From: an uncultured Saprospiraceae bacterium
GTDB lineage: Bacteria > Bacteroidota > Bacteroidia > Chitinophagales > Saprospiraceae
Assembly: GCA_947311465.1 (NCBI GenBank)
Contig: CAMZLN010000066.1
Coordinates: 1 to 36,179 of the forward strand
Length of the DNA: 36,179 nucleotides
Reading direction: 5' to 3'
Under the pieces are notes generated by a model. That model saw only the letters and a list, made by a program, of their open reading frames with translations. It was not told the DNA's origin and did not search any database. The position numbers and the translations under genes were made by a program. Below are positions 27,151 through 36,179 of the stretch, piece after piece (the stretch's first letter is position 1; each line of letters begins with the position of its first letter).

Positions 27151-27920
27151 TTATCATAAAAATCAATTTGAATCGTATCCTCAGGACGAATATCCAGTAA
27201 TGTAGAAGCATTTCCCATGCTGACCCCAATTTCTAAATATCCAGCAGAATTGAATAGGGCTAAGACTTCACCAATATTAACACTCAAATAATGTTCGCTA
27301 AGTATTGTAATTGGCGATTTTCGTTTTACATAAATTGCAAATAAGCGATTGCTTCTGGCGCTATCAAAAAGTTCCTTTTTGATATTTACAATGGCATTTC
27401 CAAAATCATCAATAAGTATCACTGTGCCACGCATGTGATTTTTTCCAAGGACAGGTTGAAGCGCAAATCGAATTTCAACTGCTTCTTGCTTAGATCCTAT
27501 TTTTTCTATTGATTTTCCAGATGTAAGGAAATTGACGGCCTTTGAAGCGACATAAGGCAATGGGAAAACTTCATCATCCCCTTTGTCTAAAACGTATATT
27601 TCTGTAGGTAATTCATCGAAAAGCATTGAAAAAAGCCCATTGTCGGGTCCAATGAAGAAATGTTCATTGTGTTTAACTACTACAAATTGAATGTCCTTAC
27701 TGTAACGCTCTTTTACACTGACAATATGGATTGTTCCTTTTGGAAAATATGGATAGGCATGTTTTAAAATGTAGGATGCCTGAACTATATCATGCTTATT
27801 GACGTTATGAGAAATATCTATAATGTTTAAATCAGCATTTTGTGTCAATAGCGCACCCTTTACTATTGCAACATAGTTGTCCATGATACCAAAATCTGTC
27901 ATAAATGTAATTATGGGCAT
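27132..27920 (-). CDS. SAM hydrolase / SAM-dependent hydroxide adenosyltransferase (DUF62)
   Basis: 262 aa; MPIITFMTDFGIMDNYVAIVKGALL...IIDISHNVNKHDI.QASYILKHAYPYFPKGTIHIVSV...FIGPDNGLFSMLF. Confidence 0.93.
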   Translation of the reverse strand: MPIITFMTDFGIMDNYVAIVKGALLTQNADLNIIDISHNVNKHDIVQASYILKHAYPYFPKGTIHIVSVKERYSKDIQFVVVKHNEHFFIGPDNGLFSMLFDELPTEIYVLDKGDDEVFPLPYVASKAVNFLTSGKSIEKIGSKQEAVEIRFALQPVLGKNHMRGTVILIDDFGNAIVNIKKELFDSARSNRLFAIYVKRKSPITILSEHYLSVNIGEVLALFNSAGYLEIGVSMGNASTLLDIRPEDTIQIDFYDKNEMMK

Positions 27921-28063
27921 AATTCTTGAGTCTTATATTGACAATGTATTCTCATGTTTTTTCAGTAAAATCGGAAAATTACATATATTTAAACTATAAA
28001 AGCTGGATATTGTTTTATTTTTCTGAAATTATTGACATTTAATTAATTCTAAAATATTAAAAT

Positions 28064-29074
28064 TTGAAGACCCAATTGAGTGAAATCGTACTTACCGTCG
28101 AAGATATTAATCTTGTTAATTTATTTGGAGCTAAAAACTCTAAGTTGAATATTATTAAAAACGCATTTCCAAATGTGAATATTACGGCTAGGGGAAATAA
28201 TATAAAAATACAAGGGGATAAAAAAATATCTCAAAAAGTGAAATCTGTTTTTGAAAAGATGATTCGCTTAATTAAAGACGATAATGAATTGTCTATCCAA
28301 GTAATTCAATCTATGGTAGATGGTGATAATCCTTTTGAAAGTCGAATAAGCAATGGGTCGTCGGATAATAAAGTGATTGTGCATGCTAAAAATGGGCGTA
28401 CAATTAAACCAAAAACCAAAAATCAAAAAAAGTTATTCGAAGCTTCTGAAATTGACGATATCGTATTCGCAGTTGGTCCTGCAGGTACAGGTAAAACTTA
28501 TGTGGCTGTAGCAATTGCCTTGAGAGCATTGAAAAATAAGCTGGTAAAGAAAATTATTCTTACAAGACCAGCAGTCGAAGCAGGGGAGAGTCTTGGATTT
28601 TTACCTGGTGACTTGAAAGATAAAGTTGATCCTTATCTGAGACCTTTATATGATGCACTTTTTGATATGCTTCCAAAGGACAAATTGGAGTTCTTTATGG
28701 CAAATGGTGTCATTGAAGTCGCTCCTTTGGCTTTTATGAGAGGGCGTACCTTGGATCATGCTTTCATTATCTTGGATGAAGCTCAAAATACAACTTCAAT
28801 GCAATTGAAAATGTTTTTGACACGTTTGGGACCTTCCGCTAAATGTATAATTACAGGTGATTTATCCCAAATTGATTTACCAAGACATCAAAAATCTGGG
28901 CTGCGTACTGCTATCCAAATCTTGAAAGGAACAAATGGTATATCTATCATGGAACTTACGGATGAAGATGTGGTAAGACACCGTTTGGTAAAGAAAATTA
29001 TCTTAGCATATAATAAGGAAAGTGAAAGAAAACGAAGGGAACGTGAAGATAATGAAAAAGATACTGGGGAGTGA
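28064..29074 (+). CDS. PhoH family protein (ATPase)
   Basis: 336 aa; GPAGTGKTYVAVAIALRALK, ILTRPAVEAGESLGFLPGDLKDKVDPYLRPLYDAL, ILDEAQNTTSMQLKMFLTRLG, ITGDLSQIDLP. Start may be an upstream alternative to the called codon. Confidence 0.95.
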   Translation: MKTQLSEIVLTVEDINLVNLFGAKNSKLNIIKNAFPNVNITARGNNIKIQGDKKISQKVKSVFEKMIRLIKDDNELSIQVIQSMVDGDNPFESRISNGSSDNKVIVHAKNGRTIKPKTKNQKKLFEASEIDDIVFAVGPAGTGKTYVAVAIALRALKNKLVKKIILTRPAVEAGESLGFLPGDLKDKVDPYLRPLYDALFDMLPKDKLEFFMANGVIEVAPLAFMRGRTLDHAFIILDEAQNTTSMQLKMFLTRLGPSAKCIITGDLSQIDLPRHQKSGLRTAIQILKGTNGISIMELTDEDVVRHRLVKKIILAYNKESERKRREREDNEKDTGE

Positions 29075-29084
29075 TTTTTTTTGA

Positions 29085-29164
29085 GACGGCACGACGGCAC
29101 GACGGCAAGATGTCAAGATGTCACGACAGCAAGACGGCAAGATGGCAAGACGGCAAGACGGCAA
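29085..29164. repeat. 8-bp tandem array, 10 units (consensus GACGGCAA)
   Basis: Units gacggcac gacggcac gacggcaa gatgtcaa gatgtcac gacagcaa gacggcaa gatggcaa gacggcaa gacggcaa, with degenerate continuation to ~29215. Confidence 0.9.
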
Positions 29165-29259
29165 GATATTAAGACTTTCGACGGCAAGACCTTTGACCGC
29201 AAGATGTTAAGACTTTGCTTGCTAGGTTTTGGACAATAGATAATACTTTTAAAATTATT

Positions 29260-29283
29260 AATTATTTTTTCATAGTTTCTAAA
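29260..29283 (+). repeat. Dispersed extragenic repeat, copy 5 (diverged)
   Basis: AATTATTTTTTCATAGTTTCTAAA. Confidence 0.4.
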
Positions 29284-29376
29284 TGTTAAATCAATAGTAT
29301 ACAGATTATTGATACTATTTTTAACTTTGGCAATAATTTTACTTTTACTGCGAATAAACTATTGAAAAAATAATAA

Positions 29377-31623
29377 ATGAAAAATATAGATTCAAAAGGA
29401 CATGTAACGGGCAAGTCTATCTATTTAGATGATATTCCAACAATACAAGGCACTCTATATGCTGCGGTCTATTCTTCGCCTAGCGCTCATGGAATTATTC
29501 AATCTGTTGATTATTCCAAGGCATTGGCTCTTTTTGGCGTTGAAAAAATATTGACATTTGATGATATTAAAGGTGAAAATCAAATTGGTGGAATATTTCC
29601 TGATGAAGAACTCTTAGCTGAAAAAGAAGTCCATTTTCAAGGACAACCCATCGCTGTCGTAATTGCAAAATCTGAATCTATTGCTTTTAAAGCTAGAAAA
29701 TTAATAGAAATTGATATTCTTGAAAAAGAAGTTATCATTGATGCTAGAGAAGCTCAAAAAAAAGGGCAGTTGATTATGCCACCTCGAATTTTTAAAAGCG
29801 GAAACCTTGACTTGGCTTGGTCTGTTTGTGAATATATATTTGAAGGAAGGGCAAGTTCAAATGGACAAGAACATCTTTACTTAGAAACCCAAGGGGCTTA
29901 CGCAATACCTTTAGAAAACGGGAATATCAAAATATCTTCATCTACTCAAGGTCCAACGGCTGTTCAAAGAGCAGCGGCGAAGGTTTTAGACGTGGGTATG
30001 CACAATATTGAAGTAGATGTCGTTCGGCTAGGTGGTGGATTTGGTGGAAAAGAAGATCAAGCTACTCCTTGGGCAATTATGGCAGCAATGGGCGTTCAAA
30101 TATTGAATAAACCTGTCAAATTGATTTTGAGCAGAATGGATGATATGAAAATGACTGGAAAACGTCATCCCTATGATTCAGATTATAAAATTGGACTATC
30201 AAAAGATTTTAAGATATTAGCTTACGAAGTACATTTTTATCAAAATGCAGGTGCTGCGGCTGATTTGTCTCCAGCAGTTTTAGGACGAACATTATTTCAT
30301 GCCACCAATGCTTATCATATTCCAAATACACGATTAACGGCTTATAGTTGTAAAACTAATTTACCGCCCAATACTGCATTTCGTGGATTCGGTGGACCAC
30401 AGGGAATGTTCGTTATTGAAGCCGCATTGGCTCATGCTGCAAAAAAATTGAAGATTTCAACCCATATTTTACAAAAGAAAAATTTATTAAAAACGGGAGA
30501 TGAATTCCCTTACGGGCAAATTGCCGAAGGTGTTGTTCTAAATAAACTTTGGTCTGATTTAGATTCTAAATTTGATTTAAAAGCAGTTGAAAATCGTATT
30601 CATAATTTTAATCAAGAAAACACCTATTCCAAAAAAGGATTTTCATTGATGCCTATTGCTTTTGGAATATCATTTACAAAAACACCAATGAATCAGGCTC
30701 GTGCTTTGGTGCATATTTATAGTGATGGTACCGTTGGGATCAGTACAGGTGCCGTTGAAATGGGGCAAGGGGTCAATACTAAAATGCTTCAGATAGCAGC
30801 TTCTTCGTTTGGTATTCATCCAAATAAAGTCAAATTAGAGACCACCAATACTACACGTGTAGCCAATACATCTCCAACGGCGGCAAGTGCCACCGCAGAC
30901 TTGAATGGAAAGGCTTTGCTCAAAGCTTGTACTGCTTTATTGGAAAGATTAAAAAATAGCGTTGCGATCAAATTTGATGTAAATATAGATAATGTTAGTT
31001 TTGAAAATGATTTAGTTTACATTGATAATGTTCCAACTGAAATGACTTGGGAACAATTGGTGGATCAAGCATTTTTAGAACGTGTGTGCTTAACTGAAAA
31101 TGGTCATTATGCTACGCCAATTATTAATTTTGATATGGAAACCCAAAAAGGACATCCTTTTGCTTATCATGTTTTTGGATTGGCATTGACAGAAGTTACC
31201 GTAGATTGTCTTCGTGGTACTTATGAATTTGATGCTGTGAAAATTATCCATGATTTTGGAAAATCTATGAACCCTTCTGTTGATATGGGGCAAATCGAAG
31301 GAGGGCTCGTTCAAGGAATGGGATGGATGACTTTGGAAGAAATTAGATATAATAAGGAAGGTAGATTGCTTTCTAATACGCTTTCTGCTTATAAAATACC
31401 TGATATTTATGCTGTTCCTAAGGAAATTATTGTGTATCCAGTGGAAACAGAAGGTAGTGAAATGGCCATTTTGAAATCCAAGGCAGTGGGTGAACCCCCG
31501 TTGATGTACGGGATTGGGGCGTATTTTGCGATTGATAAGGCGGTAATGGCTTTTAATCCTAATGCTAAGTTGGAAATGAGTGCTCCTTTTACGGCGGAGA
31601 AGGTTTTGATGGGACTTTATTAA
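29377..31623 (+). CDS. xdhB: Xanthine dehydrogenase molybdopterin-binding subunit
   Basis: 748 aa; DSKGHVTGKSIYLDDIP, RLGGGFGGKEDQATPWAIMAA, FRGFGGPQGMFVIEAA, GAVEMGQGVNTKMLQIAA, KSKAVGEPPLMYGIGAYFAI. Confidence 0.93.
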   Translation: MKNIDSKGHVTGKSIYLDDIPTIQGTLYAAVYSSPSAHGIIQSVDYSKALALFGVEKILTFDDIKGENQIGGIFPDEELLAEKEVHFQGQPIAVVIAKSESIAFKARKLIEIDILEKEVIIDAREAQKKGQLIMPPRIFKSGNLDLAWSVCEYIFEGRASSNGQEHLYLETQGAYAIPLENGNIKISSSTQGPTAVQRAAAKVLDVGMHNIEVDVVRLGGGFGGKEDQATPWAIMAAMGVQILNKPVKLILSRMDDMKMTGKRHPYDSDYKIGLSKDFKILAYEVHFYQNAGAAADLSPAVLGRTLFHATNAYHIPNTRLTAYSCKTNLPPNTAFRGFGGPQGMFVIEAALAHAAKKLKISTHILQKKNLLKTGDEFPYGQIAEGVVLNKLWSDLDSKFDLKAVENRIHNFNQENTYSKKGFSLMPIAFGISFTKTPMNQARALVHIYSDGTVGISTGAVEMGQGVNTKMLQIAASSFGIHPNKVKLETTNTTRVANTSPTAASATADLNGKALLKACTALLERLKNSVAIKFDVNIDNVSFENDLVYIDNVPTEMTWEQLVDQAFLERVCLTENGHYATPIINFDMETQKGHPFAYHVFGLALTEVTVDCLRGTYEFDAVKIIHDFGKSMNPSVDMGQIEGGLVQGMGWMTLEEIRYNKEGRLLSNTLSAYKIPDIYAVPKEIIVYPVETEGSEMAILKSKAVGEPPLMYGIGAYFAIDKAVMAFNPNAKLEMSAPFTAEKVLMGLY

Positions 31624-31726
31624 TTGTTAATTATAAATGATTAATTGTTAATTACTCAACCAGATTCCTATTCTTGTTTCAGGTTCAAGAAATTTAGGGA
31701 GTCTAATTTTTGAATAATCACAGATA

Positions 31727-32215
31727 ATGAAACTTACAAGTACAAAATCAAATATCATTCGGGGTGGACTTATCTATATGCTGGGTGACACTATTGCTGC
31801 TGTTATACAAACAGAATTTGACTGGATTAGGGTTTTAGGTATTCTATTTATCGGAGCAACTATCTACGCTTTAGAGATTCCAAATTATTTTAAATGGATT
31901 GATAAAAAAGTAATTAATGATGGTAGTTTCAAAGCATCTATTCTTAGAGCAAGTATGGCGATGTTGTATTTCAATCCCTTATGGATTGCACGTCATATTT
32001 TATTTATTAAATTAATTTCAAGGGAATATAATCAAATTGGAATGAATCTATTGTCTATTGGTTGGAAATCCTTTTTATATAATATTCCCATTTCCTTGGT
32101 AGCAAATTATTTGATTCAAAACAAAATCCCCTTGAAGCATCGTTTCTTGGCAAGTGCCATTTTCTCTGGATTAATGGCAATATATTATTCATTGAGTGCA
32201 ACATGGTTTAAATAA
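31727..32215 (+). CDS. Small multi-TM protein, possible remote Mpv17/PMP22-like
   Basis: 162 aa; GDTIAAVIQTEFDWIRVLGILFIGATIYALEIPNYFKWIDKKV resembles Mpv17 spacing. TAATG overlap with xdhC. Confidence 0.55.
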   Translation: MKLTSTKSNIIRGGLIYMLGDTIAAVIQTEFDWIRVLGILFIGATIYALEIPNYFKWIDKKVINDGSFKASILRASMAMLYFNPLWIARHILFIKLISREYNQIGMNLLSIGWKSFLYNIPISLVANYLIQNKIPLKHRFLASAIFSGLMAIYYSLSATWFK

Positions 32216-33147
32216 TGGAAATTTGGTTAAAAATTAAATGTGCACTTGAATCTGGGAATCGAGTAGCTTTATTATATGTGTTGGAAAGCATAGGAAGTAG
32301 TCCTGGTCGGCAAGGATTTAAAATGATGGTATCACAAAACGGATATTTATTTGGATCTATTGGGGGTGGAATGATGGAGTACAATCTGGTAGAATCTTGT
32401 AAAAAATGGCTTCAAGAAGAACAAAATTCGCCTATTTTAAAACGTCAAATACATCGAAAAAATACAAGTGATTCGTCAGGGTTGATATGCTCTGGAGAAC
32501 AAATAGTAGGGATATACTCTTTAGGAAAGAAAGATCTTCCTCAAATAGATGATTTTATCCAATCCACGCAAAATGGAACTTATGGAATATTGGTTGCAAC
32601 AGAAAAAGAAATAAAATTAATTCCCAAGGCGACGCTTTCTGAAAAATTCACTACGAATATCTCAAAAGACCGGTGGCATGTTCAAGAAGATTTGGGATAT
32701 CACCTTGTATTACATATCATAGGGGGTGGGCATGTAAGCCAAGCACTTGCAAAATTTGCTCCTGATTTGGGATTTAAAGTAATCGTTTATGATGATCGAA
32801 ATAATTTGAATACATTTTCAAAATATGCCAAAATTCAACTTATTTCTGATTATGAAAGTATCGGCAAATATATCCCACAAGGCAATCGTCATTATATAGT
32901 CGTTATGTCTTTTGGATATCAATCTGATTTGAAAATCATTCAGCAACTCCTGCCTTTTGACTATAAATATATAGGATTGATGGGAAGTAAAAATAAAATT
33001 CGGATGTTGAAAAAAGAATTGATAGCTCAAAACAATTCAAATCTTGAGAAATTGCATGCCCCAATTGGAATCCAGATTTCTAGTCAGACTCCAACTGAGA
33101 TTGCAATTAGTATTATGGGGGAGATGATTTTAGTGAAAAATAAATAG
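32215..33147 (+). CDS. xdhC: XdhC/CoxI family protein (molybdenum cofactor insertion)
   Basis: 310 aa; ESIGSSPGRQGFKMMVSQNGYLFGSIGGGMMEYNLVE, HIIGGGHVSQALAKFAPDLGFKVIVYDDR, YIGLMGSKNKI...HAPIGIQISSQTPTEIAISIMGEM. Confidence 0.92.
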   Translation: MEIWLKIKCALESGNRVALLYVLESIGSSPGRQGFKMMVSQNGYLFGSIGGGMMEYNLVESCKKWLQEEQNSPILKRQIHRKNTSDSSGLICSGEQIVGIYSLGKKDLPQIDDFIQSTQNGTYGILVATEKEIKLIPKATLSEKFTTNISKDRWHVQEDLGYHLVLHIIGGGHVSQALAKFAPDLGFKVIVYDDRNNLNTFSKYAKIQLISDYESIGKYIPQGNRHYIVVMSFGYQSDLKIIQQLLPFDYKYIGLMGSKNKIRMLKKELIAQNNSNLEKLHAPIGIQISSQTPTEIAISIMGEMILVKNK

Positions 33148-33183
33148 TGGCTGGATGGAAACTCACACACTAAATAATAAATT

Positions 33184-33540
33184 CTATTTTAAATCGCCCT
33201 TAATTTCAGGTATAAAAGGATCCCCTTTTGTTGCATTCCATTTTAATATAAATCTTTCGCTATCATCTACCGAATAAGCTTGTACAAATTCCCATCCATT
33301 TGCCACCAAAAAATTCAAGGCATCAATCAGGGTATTAAACTCTTTATCAGATCCATCTTTTTCAATGATTAATTGATTACTCGTTGTCAATCGGACTTTA
33401 GAATATTGACCAAAATCCATTGTGACTTTACATTTATTTCCTAAAAAAGGAAAACTTGATATTTCGCAAAATGAATCCGTTTGAGCATAAGACAAGGAAA
33501 TGAATAAAGAAAAGACAAAAAACAGTAAATACTTTTTCAT
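33184..33540 (-). CDS. Small hypothetical secreted protein
   Basis: 118 aa, signal peptide MKKYLLFFVFSLFISLSYAQ. Confidence 0.65.
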   Translation of the reverse strand: MKKYLLFFVFSLFISLSYAQTDSFCEISSFPFLGNKCKVTMDFGQYSKVRLTTSNQLIIEKDGSDKEFNTLIDALNFLVANGWEFVQAYSVDDSERFILKWNATKGDPFIPEIKGDLK

Positions 33541-33748
33541 AATAAGTGAAGTTTGATGAGCTATTAAATTAGGGGGGAATTTATATTATGTCAAGTAATT
33601 TTCTGTTTTTAACATTATTTTAACCTAGATTTCAAGTAAAATAGTCTATTCTCTCAACGTTTCCTCTCTTTATTGCGAATTTTTATAAAAAAATACTATT
33701 TTTGTCAGCTGCGAGAAATTTATTTATAAAACAAAACAAAAATCAATT

Positions 33749-35938
33749 ATGTCTAAAACAATTATTTCAATTATACCAGTATTTGGTGTTATCGCCTTAC
33801 TGTTTACATTTTGGAAATCTAGTTGGGTTTCTAAACAAGATGAAGGTAGCGATAAAATGAAAGGTATCGCAAAAGCTATCTCTGATGGGGCAATGGCTTT
33901 TTTAAGAGCAGAATATAAGCAATTGGCAATTTTCGTTGTAATAGCAGCGGCTATTTTAGGTTTCTCTGCACAGCAGGATACATCGTCACCATTAATTGCG
34001 GTGTCATTTATTATTGGAGCAATTTGTTCAGGATTGGCTGGAATCATAGGGATGAAAGTAGCTACAAAAGCTAATGTAAGAACAACTCAAGCGGCTAGAA
34101 CAAGTTTAGGGAAAGCTTTGGAAGTAGCTTTTGCTGGTGGAGCAGTTATGGGACTTGGAGTTGTAGGACTGGGTATGCTAGGACTAGGATCTCTTTTCTT
34201 TATATTTTCTAATATTGATGGTTGGAGCACAATGCAAGTTATTACTGTATTGACAGGATTTTCATTTGGAGCGTCTTCTATCGCATTATTTGCCAGAGTA
34301 GGTGGTGGAATCTATACAAAAGCTGCCGATGTAGGAGCTGATTTGGTAGGTAAGGTAGAAGCAGGTATTCCTGAAGATCATCCTTTGAACCCGGCAACTA
34401 TTGCGGATAACGTAGGTGATAATGTAGGTGACGTTGCGGGTATGGGAGCCGATTTATTTGAATCTTATGTTGGATCTATCATTGCTACAATGGTATTGGG
34501 TGCAGGTTTTATTGGAATTGTTGGGTATGAAAATACCAATAGTTACGATGGTCTTAATGCCGTAATTTTACCTTTAATGTTAGCTTCAGTAGGAATTATC
34601 ACGTCAATCATTGGTACTTTCTTTGTAAAAGTAAAAGAAGGTGGTGATCCACAGAAAGCGTTAAACTTAGGAGAATTTTTATCTTCGGGCTTGATGCTGT
34701 TGGCTACTTATTTTATCGTTACTCAAGTATTGCCAGCTTCATGGTCTGTATTAGGAATAACTTACACATCTTTAGGAGTATTTTGGGCAGTATTGTTTGG
34801 ATTAGGTGCGGGATTATTGATAGGTATGATTACTGAATATTATACAGGAACAGGAACGAAGCCAGTTCAAAGAGTAGTTGATCAATCCGTAACAGGAGCA
34901 GCGACAAATATTATTGCTGGATTAGGATTAGGAATGCGTTCGACTGCTATTCCAATCGTGATTTTAGTAATCGCAATTTTAGGTGCGCATTATTTTGCAG
35001 GATTATATGGTATTGCGATTGCAGCAGTTGGTATGCTTTCGAATACAGGGATTCAATTGGCAGTTGATGCTTATGGCCCTATTTCTGATAATGCAGGGGG
35101 AATCGCTGAAATGGCTGAATTACCAAAAGAAGTAAGAAAACGTACTGATAAGTTAGATGCAGTAGGAAATACAACAGCTGCAATCGGAAAGGGATTTGCC
35201 ATTGGTTCTGCTGCTTTGACAGCGTTAGCATTATTTGCTGCATTTGCTCAAACAGTGAGTCCAGATGCACCACTTGTAATTAATATTACAGACCCAATAG
35301 TAATGGCTGGTCTTTTCTTGGGTGGTATGCTTCCATTTTTATTCTCTGCAATGTCAATGGATGCAGTAGGTAAGGCAGCAATGGATATGATTCAAGAAGT
35401 GAGAAGACAATTCAGAACTATACCAGAATTGAAAAATGCTTTGAGTCTAATGAGAAAGTATGATGGAAAAGATATGGCTGAATGGTCAGATGCCGATAGA
35501 GTTACTTTTGAAAAAGCAGATGGTAAAGCAGATTATAATAAGTGTATTGAAATTTCAACAGATGCATCTATTCGTGAAATGAGAATGCCAGGTGTTGTTG
35601 CAATACTAGCTCCTATCGTAGTTGGGTTTGGTGGTAATTATCTGTTTGATGCTGGTCCAGAAATGTTGGGTGGTTTATTAGTTGGTGTGACAGTAACAGG
35701 TGTCATGATGGCTATCTTCCAATCAAATGCAGGTGGAGCATGGGATAATGCTAAGAAAATGTTTGAAGATGATGTGACTATTAATGGAGAAATTCACAAG
35801 AAAGGATCTGAGGCGCACAAGGCAGCAGTAGTTGGTGATACAGTTGGTGATCCATTTAAGGATACATCGGGCCCATCATTGAATATCTTATTGAAATTGA
35901 TTTCAGTGGTTGCGTTGGTGATTGCTCCTTTTTTATAG
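33749..35938 (+). CDS. hppA: Membrane-bound (sodium- or proton-translocating) pyrophosphatase
   Basis: 729 aa; [56 protein letters not shown] and C-terminal [22 protein letters not shown]. Confidence 0.97.
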   Translation: MSKTIISIIPVFGVIALLFTFWKSSWVSKQDEGSDKMKGIAKAISDGAMAFLRAEYKQLAIFVVIAAAILGFSAQQDTSSPLIAVSFIIGAICSGLAGIIGMKVATKANVRTTQAARTSLGKALEVAFAGGAVMGLGVVGLGMLGLGSLFFIFSNIDGWSTMQVITVLTGFSFGASSIALFARVGGGIYTKAADVGADLVGKVEAGIPEDHPLNPATIADNVGDNVGDVAGMGADLFESYVGSIIATMVLGAGFIGIVGYENTNSYDGLNAVILPLMLASVGIITSIIGTFFVKVKEGGDPQKALNLGEFLSSGLMLLATYFIVTQVLPASWSVLGITYTSLGVFWAVLFGLGAGLLIGMITEYYTGTGTKPVQRVVDQSVTGAATNIIAGLGLGMRSTAIPIVILVIAILGAHYFAGLYGIAIAAVGMLSNTGIQLAVDAYGPISDNAGGIAEMAELPKEVRKRTDKLDAVGNTTAAIGKGFAIGSAALTALALFAAFAQTVSPDAPLVINITDPIVMAGLFLGGMLPFLFSAMSMDAVGKAAMDMIQEVRRQFRTIPELKNALSLMRKYDGKDMAEWSDADRVTFEKADGKADYNKCIEISTDASIREMRMPGVVAILAPIVVGFGGNYLFDAGPEMLGGLLVGVTVTGVMMAIFQSNAGGAWDNAKKMFEDDVTINGEIHKKGSEAHKAAVVGDTVGDPFKDTSGPSLNILLKLISVVALVIAPFL

Positions 35939-35965
35939 GAATCAAGTAAAGCAAAATATAAAATT

Positions 35966-35997
35966 AAGCTCTCTTATCTTAGATAGGGGAGCTTTTT
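35966..35997 (+). terminator. Rho-independent-like terminator after hppA
   Basis: AAGCTCTCTTATCTTAGATAGGGGAGCTT hairpin followed by TTTT. Confidence 0.85.
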
Positions 35998-36179
35998 TGT
36001 TAAACAATACTCCGTTAGGAATTAGACGTTATTTTAGAGAAGCTCATAATAAAACACTATTATTGATTTATTTTTATAAATTTAGGTCATTTTTCAGAGT
36101 TTGATTTTAATAGTTAAATAAAATTTCTTAAAAGAATTGAATCTAAATTTATGGGATGAGAAAAGGATAAAAAATTAAA

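Noticed and set aside
29085-29215. 8-bp array considered as a CRISPR array or origin iterons
   Set aside because: No spacers; no replication initiator gene or dnaA-box pattern nearby.
29286-29330. Inverted repeat AATAGTAT...ATACTATT upstream of xdhB
   Set aside because: Short stem in AT-rich DNA, expected by chance; no supporting promoter geometry.
33674-33705. Possible hppA promoter TTG-N21-TATTTTTG
   Set aside because: -7 element matches TAnnTTTG but the 21-nt spacer is longer than usual and the region is very AT-rich, so not listed as a feature.
35079-35273. 64-aa minus-strand ORF inside hppA
   Set aside because: Antisense to a strongly conserved gene; composition and lack of start context suggest a spurious ORF. 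The same applies to most short ORFs overlapping larger genes in the track.

Overview
The window is a low-GC Bacteroidota (Saprospiria/Cytophagia-like) chromosomal segment. Most of it is housekeeping: lptC and a CNNM/hemolysin-type protein, pssA-purS-rsmI, lutB/lutC, an Hsp20 gene, an MltD-like lytic transglycosylase, PBP1A, aroB, a SAM hydrolase, phoH, xdhB/xdhC and a membrane pyrophosphatase. Several secreted or surface T9SS-type proteins are interspersed. Four observations deserve follow-up. (1) A ~118-bp near-copy of the 3' end of aroB lies 4,533 bp from the real aroB tail. The two copies bracket exactly two T9SS genes, an M43-type metalloprotease/beta-helix protein and a partner, which suggests a small inserted cassette. 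(2) The metalloprotease ORF as called lacks a normal signal-peptide n-region. A single -1 shift in an upstream G6 tract would add MFLRKKIISGV and make a textbook signal peptide. (3) A ~355-nt structured leader, with a promoter and several hairpins, precedes a 613-aa Cys-rich protein of unclear function. (4) The Hsp20 gene has a sigma54-like promoter with two palindromic upstream sites 31 bp apart. The window also holds a dispersed extragenic repeat, an 8-bp tandem array and a decayed transposase fragment. No CRISPR array, tRNA, rRNA, integrase or recognisable defence system was found. All calls were made by eye from the sequence and the ORF track.
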